A stretch of DNA of 35,293 nt, taken from positions 592,185 through 627,477 of the forward strand of contig BFEA01000209.1 in assembly GCA_003427395.1 (NCBI GenBank), given 5' to 3'. Origin of the DNA: Chara braunii (Eukaryota; Streptophyta; Charophyceae; Charales; Characeae). Position 1 is the first letter of the stretch; every line of letters starts with the position of its first letter. Below are positions 32,350-35,293 of the stretch, one piece after another. The translations under genes and the position numbers were made by a program. The notes under the pieces were generated by a model that was not told where the DNA came from, did no database searches, and was given only the letters and a program-made list of their open reading frames with translations.

Positions 32350-33025
32350 TTTCGGCATCATTTCCCTACCCCCCAAGGGATCAAGAATGTGCCAAGAGGA
32401 AGGAGAGACCAAGATGGGCACATGAAGGTTAAAAATATCGCAAATTATAAATTTCGGAAAATAAATAATGAAATAGTAAATAAATAAATAAATAAGTAGA
32501 TGAGGAGGTGAAGAAAAACAAAGTGTTGAATTTTTCAAAAATTTCGGCAGCATTTCGTTACCCCCATGGGGTCGAAGTGTGTCGTCAAGAAGAAAGGCTA
32601 AGTAAAATGAGAAGATTTTGCCAGCACTTCGCTACCCCAAATGGGTCAAAATGTGCTGAAAAATACTTAAGTACTAGGCTACCAGAGTGGCCCGGGGTCA
32701 CTTGTCCAACCGGGCCTAAAATATATATTTTAATTTATTTTTTTATTTTAAATTTGGTGAAGAATTTTGATGTAACCCTGAGGCAAAAGTTGTTCAATTT
32801 ATTTTTCTGCATAACATAGTTGTTTTTTTTAATTTTTTAGATTTTTTTTTTTTTATTTTTTTTTTGTTGGGACCTTCCTTGGTCCTTGCATGCATGGGCT
32901 GGCCACCCGGGACCCGGGCGGCCTGGCTGGTAGCCTAGCTTAAGTATGAAAAAAAAAAAAAAAAAAACAGAAAATTTCAGCAGCACTTCGTTACCCCCAC
33001 GGAGTCAAAACGTGTGCCGAAAGCA
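32350..33025 (+). repeat. Dispersed hairpin units of the GCACTTCGTTACCCC type
   Basis: Four units lie near 32353-32393, 32545-32580, 32619-32656 and 32978-33019. Examples: CAGCAC near 32621 pairs with GTGCTG near 32652, with CCC/GGG inside. GGCA...CATT near 32354 pairs with AATG...TGCC near 32388. The consensus GGCAGCACTTCGYTACCCC resembles array 2 of family L (reverse complement GGCAGCGCTTCCCGTA). Confidence 0.55.
32663..32947. mobile_element. Foldback element with ATACTTAAG-type inverted ends
   Basis: The left end ATACTTAAGTACTAGGCTACC is mirrored at the right by GGTAGCCTAGCTTAAGTAT. GC-rich inner arms (GTGGCCCGGGG near 32687; CCACCCGGGACCCGGG near 32903) surround a T-rich centre. It is 285 bp and non-coding. 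A-rich sequence on both sides hides any target duplication. Confidence 0.65.
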
Positions 33026-33919
33026 AAAATGACTAACTCCTAATCAGATTTGAGGGTACCGCAAATAAATTTGAATTTTCAGAATAAATAAAAACTAAAA
33101 TAACGTAAATCAGAAAATGAGAAAAGAAGGTGGGAATAAGATAATTCGATTTTTTGGAAAAAAAAATAAATATAAATAAAAAAGAAAGATAGAGGAAGAA
33201 TAAAAGAAAAATTTCGAAGTTGGGGGGAAGGGGGAAGGGGGATAAAACAAGTGAAGGAGAAAAGAGAGAAATAGGTGAGAGAGAAAAAAAAAATGAAGGG
33301 CAAGATGCGGGAAATAATGGGGTTGTAGTTAGGGGAGAGAAAAGGGTAGAGGAGGGTGAGAGAATTAGAGAGATAGGGATGGAAAATGTGAGGAGACTTA
33401 GAAAAGATTAGTAGAAGATGGTGAGTGGAGAGAGGAGGAGAAAAAAAAATGGTGGAAGATGAGTGAAAGGGAGTAGTGGTAGGGTTAGAAAGGATGATTA
33501 GATGATGGGGGGGGGGGGGGAAAGGGGTTGGGGGAGAGTAGGTTAGTGTGTAGAATGGTGATACCAAGCTCTTGGGTGGCCAAGAGCAGAGCACTACAAG
33601 ATGTTGTTGGCTTGATGTCATTGCAATTAAAAAATATGGGGTGGGTTGAGATCTTGATCAGCCACCCAGTTGTTACTGTAGTGCAACCCCTAGCCAGAGG
33701 GGTCTTCAAGACCCACAACAAGCTTCCACGTGGCACTGTAGATAGGCACCGGATACCAGTCACATGCGCAGGCGGCAGCACCCACGACCACCCGGGGGGG
33801 GGGCAAATAGTTGTTTTGCCGCACTCTGCTCGCCGCTTGCCGACCGGGGGGGGGGGGGCGAGTAAATAACTGTCGTGGTACTTCTTCAATACCAGCGAGC
33901 CACGATATCAACTCAGATT

Positions 33920-34005
33920 GTGGTTTTGGCCAGTGTGTTAAGGCACTGGCCACGCACTCGCATGAGTGGCAGTTGCCCAGGTTCAAACCCCGGCAGTAGC
34001 AACAT
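33920..34005 (+). mobile_element. tRNA-like SINE head (Leu/Ser-type A and B boxes)
   Basis: An A-box-like TGGCCAGTGTG (33927-33937) is followed by TTAAGGC, and a B-box GGTTCAAACCC lies at 33980-33990. D-arm-like (CAGTG/CACTG) and anticodon-arm-like (CACTC/GAGTG) pairings can be drawn, but no proper acceptor stem. This is the layout of the Pol III head of a tRNA-derived SINE. Its 3' limit and tail are not clear. Confidence 0.55.
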
Positions 34006-34046
34006 CCCGGATCTTGATGATGTATAATCCTAGAGCGGGGCGGGGC

Positions 34047-34102
34047 GGGGCGGCGGGCAGCGTGGGCACATGGGGCGGGGCGGTGGGCAGCGTGGGCACA
34101 TG
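34047..34102 (+). repeat. 30-bp tandem duplication, GC-rich
   Basis: Two units of GGGGCGG(C/T)GGGCAGCG followed by TGGGCACATG, 30 bp apart, next to further GGGGC runs. Confidence 0.8.
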
Positions 34103-34322
34103 GCGCGCGCGTGCGTGTGGCGGCCTTGGCCTTGGCGCTTGCGCGCACGCGTCGTGACGACAGTCTCCTTTCTCGCCACGTGCCCGCCTCCCCACACTGC
34201 TGTTTTTTTCGTTGTTTTTTCGTCGTTTCCGCTCTAAAAATCTCGCTAAATCCCGCTATCGGGATTACAATAATTTCCCTCTATCACTGGAGGAAGGGCG
34301 GGTTGCAGCGGGGACCGTTCCC

Positions 34323-34334
34323 GCTCTGATACCA
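34323..34334 (-). other. Primer-binding site of G, initiator-Met tRNA type
   Basis: The minus strand reads TGGTATCAGAGC, the standard plant initiator-Met tRNA primer site, one base after a CACA end that would close a 5' LTR at 34336. Orientation agrees with gag and pol on the same strand. No other element needing a minus-strand PBS is visible here. Confidence 0.8.
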
Positions 34335-34522
34335 GTGTGATGGACCCGCCGGGATGGCGGTCCGTCAGGATGGAGGAGGGTTGACGAAGGAGGAAGTAGA
34401 GATGGAGCTGGAAGGGACAGCGCAGCTCCGATGCAGACTCAACATGCACGTACTCCAAAATGTGCAAAAATGAAGAATGAGGAAATACAGACTACAGTTG
34501 GGGTATACCCCTAGCGGACTAA

Positions 34523-34580
34523 CTGGACTGGACTGGACTGGACTGAACTGGTACCGACAGTGGTACTGGGCAGGACTGGA
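34523..34580 (+). repeat. TGGAC minisatellite
   Basis: Pentamer-type ACTGG/GGACT repeats at 34523-34551 and again near 34570-34584. Confidence 0.8.
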
Positions 34581-34654
34581 CTGGACTAAAACAGTACACG
34601 ACCTGTGGGGTCAGGCTACGGCCTAGTCCCACAGGCCGAACTGGCAAATAACCG

Positions 34655-34812
34655 AATTATTCTCTACCATTGTCACCTCAGTCACATGTTTTGCAGCGGG
34701 CCTCTATCTGCCCTGGCCTATAGCCAGGGCCTATTATAGGCCCTGGTTGTAGGTCAGGGCAGATAGAGACCCACTGCAAAACATCTGACTGAGGTAACAA
34801 TAGTAGAGAATT
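34655..34812. mobile_element. 158-bp hairpin (foldback) element
   Basis: The left arm (AATTATTCTCTACCATTGTC...) and right arm (...GTAACAATAGTAGAGAATT) pair through nearly the whole length and meet at about 34735 (CCTATTATAGG). There is no coding capacity. As RNA it would form a long stem suited to small-RNA processing. Confidence 0.8.
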
Positions 34813-34907
34813 AGCAGAGGCTTCACATATGATAGGAAGCAAGAATTAACAGAGAATCGCCACACACGTGGGCCAGATAGGGGCCCGACTGGAGGTTAAC
34901 TCAAATA

Positions 34908-34916
34908 GTATAAAAG
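34908..34916 (+). promoter_or_regulatory. TATA-box-like sequence
   Basis: TATAAAAGG lies on the plus strand, opposite to G. No gene is seen downstream within the window, so its use is uncertain. Confidence 0.25.
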
Positions 34917-35233
34917 GCACGGACAAACATCTACATGAATGACAGAGCTCAGGACCACAGCAGAGCATTAAGAGCGGGGGTAGGGGAGTGGGGGGTAGCC
35001 CTGCCCACTGGAATTGGACGTTTAGCACAGGTCACAGAATCAGGTCGCGGGATTAAGACAACATGATGTTGTCACGGTTCCCCGGTACATAAAGTGTAGC
35101 ACAACAGTAGAATTGTTTCCAACCACCCCTGTAGCAGGAAGACCTAGCGGCTTGCTACTACCATAGCTACATCTTTGTTCAAACACATAACGACAATAAT
35201 AACAATTTATTAGCTTGATGTATACAGTAGATG

Positions 35234-35234
<1 letters not shown>

Positions 35235-35293
<59 letters not shown>
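35235..35293 (+). repeat. (CT)n microsatellite at the right edge
   Basis: About 29 CT dinucleotides run to the end of the window. The unit is the complement of the (AG)n at 22313-22375. Confidence 0.95.

Larger units (their letters stand above)
32200..33540. other. Gene-free AT-rich and purine-biased region in the G leader
   Basis: It is A/T-rich (32220-32520), holds a foldback (32663-32947) and then a strongly purine-biased plus strand (33115-33530). The 180-codon open frame on the minus strand across 33079-33621 is a by-product of this bias. No gene is seen. Confidence 0.6.
507..34336 (-). mobile_element. G: decayed Ty3/gypsy LTR retrotransposon, host of the nested insertions
   Basis: The pieces read right to left as PBS (34334-34323), leader, gag, protease and RT, on one strand and in the order gag-PR-RT. 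Integrase and RNase H are not in the window. Insertions that split it are the foldback (534-938), L0, L1 with LA, and H. G carries stops, frameshifts and a lost protease active site, so it is the oldest layer. The span given includes the inserted elements. Confidence 0.85.
34336..35293 (-). mobile_element. Probable partial 5' LTR of G, running off the window
   Basis: By position this is LTR upstream of the PBS. The other LTR lies outside the window, so it cannot be confirmed by comparison. It contains a GGACT minisatellite, a foldback and a long (CT)n at the right edge, some or all of which may be later insertions. Confidence 0.5.

Noticed and set aside
33079-33621. 180-codon open frame on the minus strand
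   Set aside because: Low-complexity Phe/Ser/Pro/Leu product of a purine-biased strand with no domain.
33920-34005. Functional tRNA gene
   Set aside because: A and B boxes are present but a seven-base acceptor stem cannot be formed.

Overview
Overall character. This is a repeat-saturated eukaryotic nuclear window with no intact protein-coding gene that I can recognise. It looks plant-like (streptophyte or land plant). One LTR element has a primer-binding site matching the 3' end of initiator-Met tRNA, and another has one close to tRNA-Asp, both typical of plant LTR retrotransposons. There are also Ty3/gypsy gag-pol remains, foldback elements, a tRNA-like SINE head, U6-like sequences and long (AG)n/(CT)n microsatellites. 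The species cannot be named from sequence alone.

Layout. The backbone is a decayed gypsy element, here called G, on the minus strand. Going leftward from the right edge it shows part of a 5' LTR (>34336), an initiator-Met PBS (34323-34334), a leader filled with other repeats, gag (about 31.9-29.1 kb), protease (about 29.0-28.7 kb) and reverse transcriptase (RT). RT is broken by later insertions into pieces at 28304-28199, 15799-15683, 1223-939 and 533-507. The pieces line up in protein order, which gives an insertion history.

The insertions into G pol mostly belong to one large, apparently non-coding family, here called L. Copies begin TGTCG, end CGACA and are about 6.9-8.9 kb long. L0 (1-506, 3' end only), L1 (1224-5116 plus 11988-15682, plus strand), LA (5117-11987, minus strand, inserted in L1 with a 4-bp GCGG duplication) and L2 (19300-28198, plus strand) share the same order of parts. 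These are a 5' domain, a 150-bp conserved cassette, a tandem array of ATAAGTT-loop hairpins, a second tandem hairpin array and a hairpin-rich 3' domain of about 0.9 kb. A short palindrome of L 3' ends (15800-16107) is followed after two bases by a tRNA-Asp-type PBS (16110-16129). I therefore infer that L is a giant LTR: 15800-28198 would be an LTR element with a rearranged 5' LTR, about 3.2 kb of non-coding interior and L2 as 3' LTR, while L0, L1 and LA would be solo LTRs.

Smaller pieces. A 405-bp foldback element with a 6-bp target duplication sits in RT at 534-938. L2 holds two U6 snRNA-like sequences. The right-hand part (32.2-35.3 kb) has two more foldbacks, further hairpin repeats, a tRNA-like SINE head and minisatellites.

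Most unusual signal. The array hairpins in L1, LA and L2 keep a constant core or loop while both stem arms change together between units. This is what selection on, or copying of, a folded RNA or DNA would leave. It is a reading by eye and needs a covariation test.
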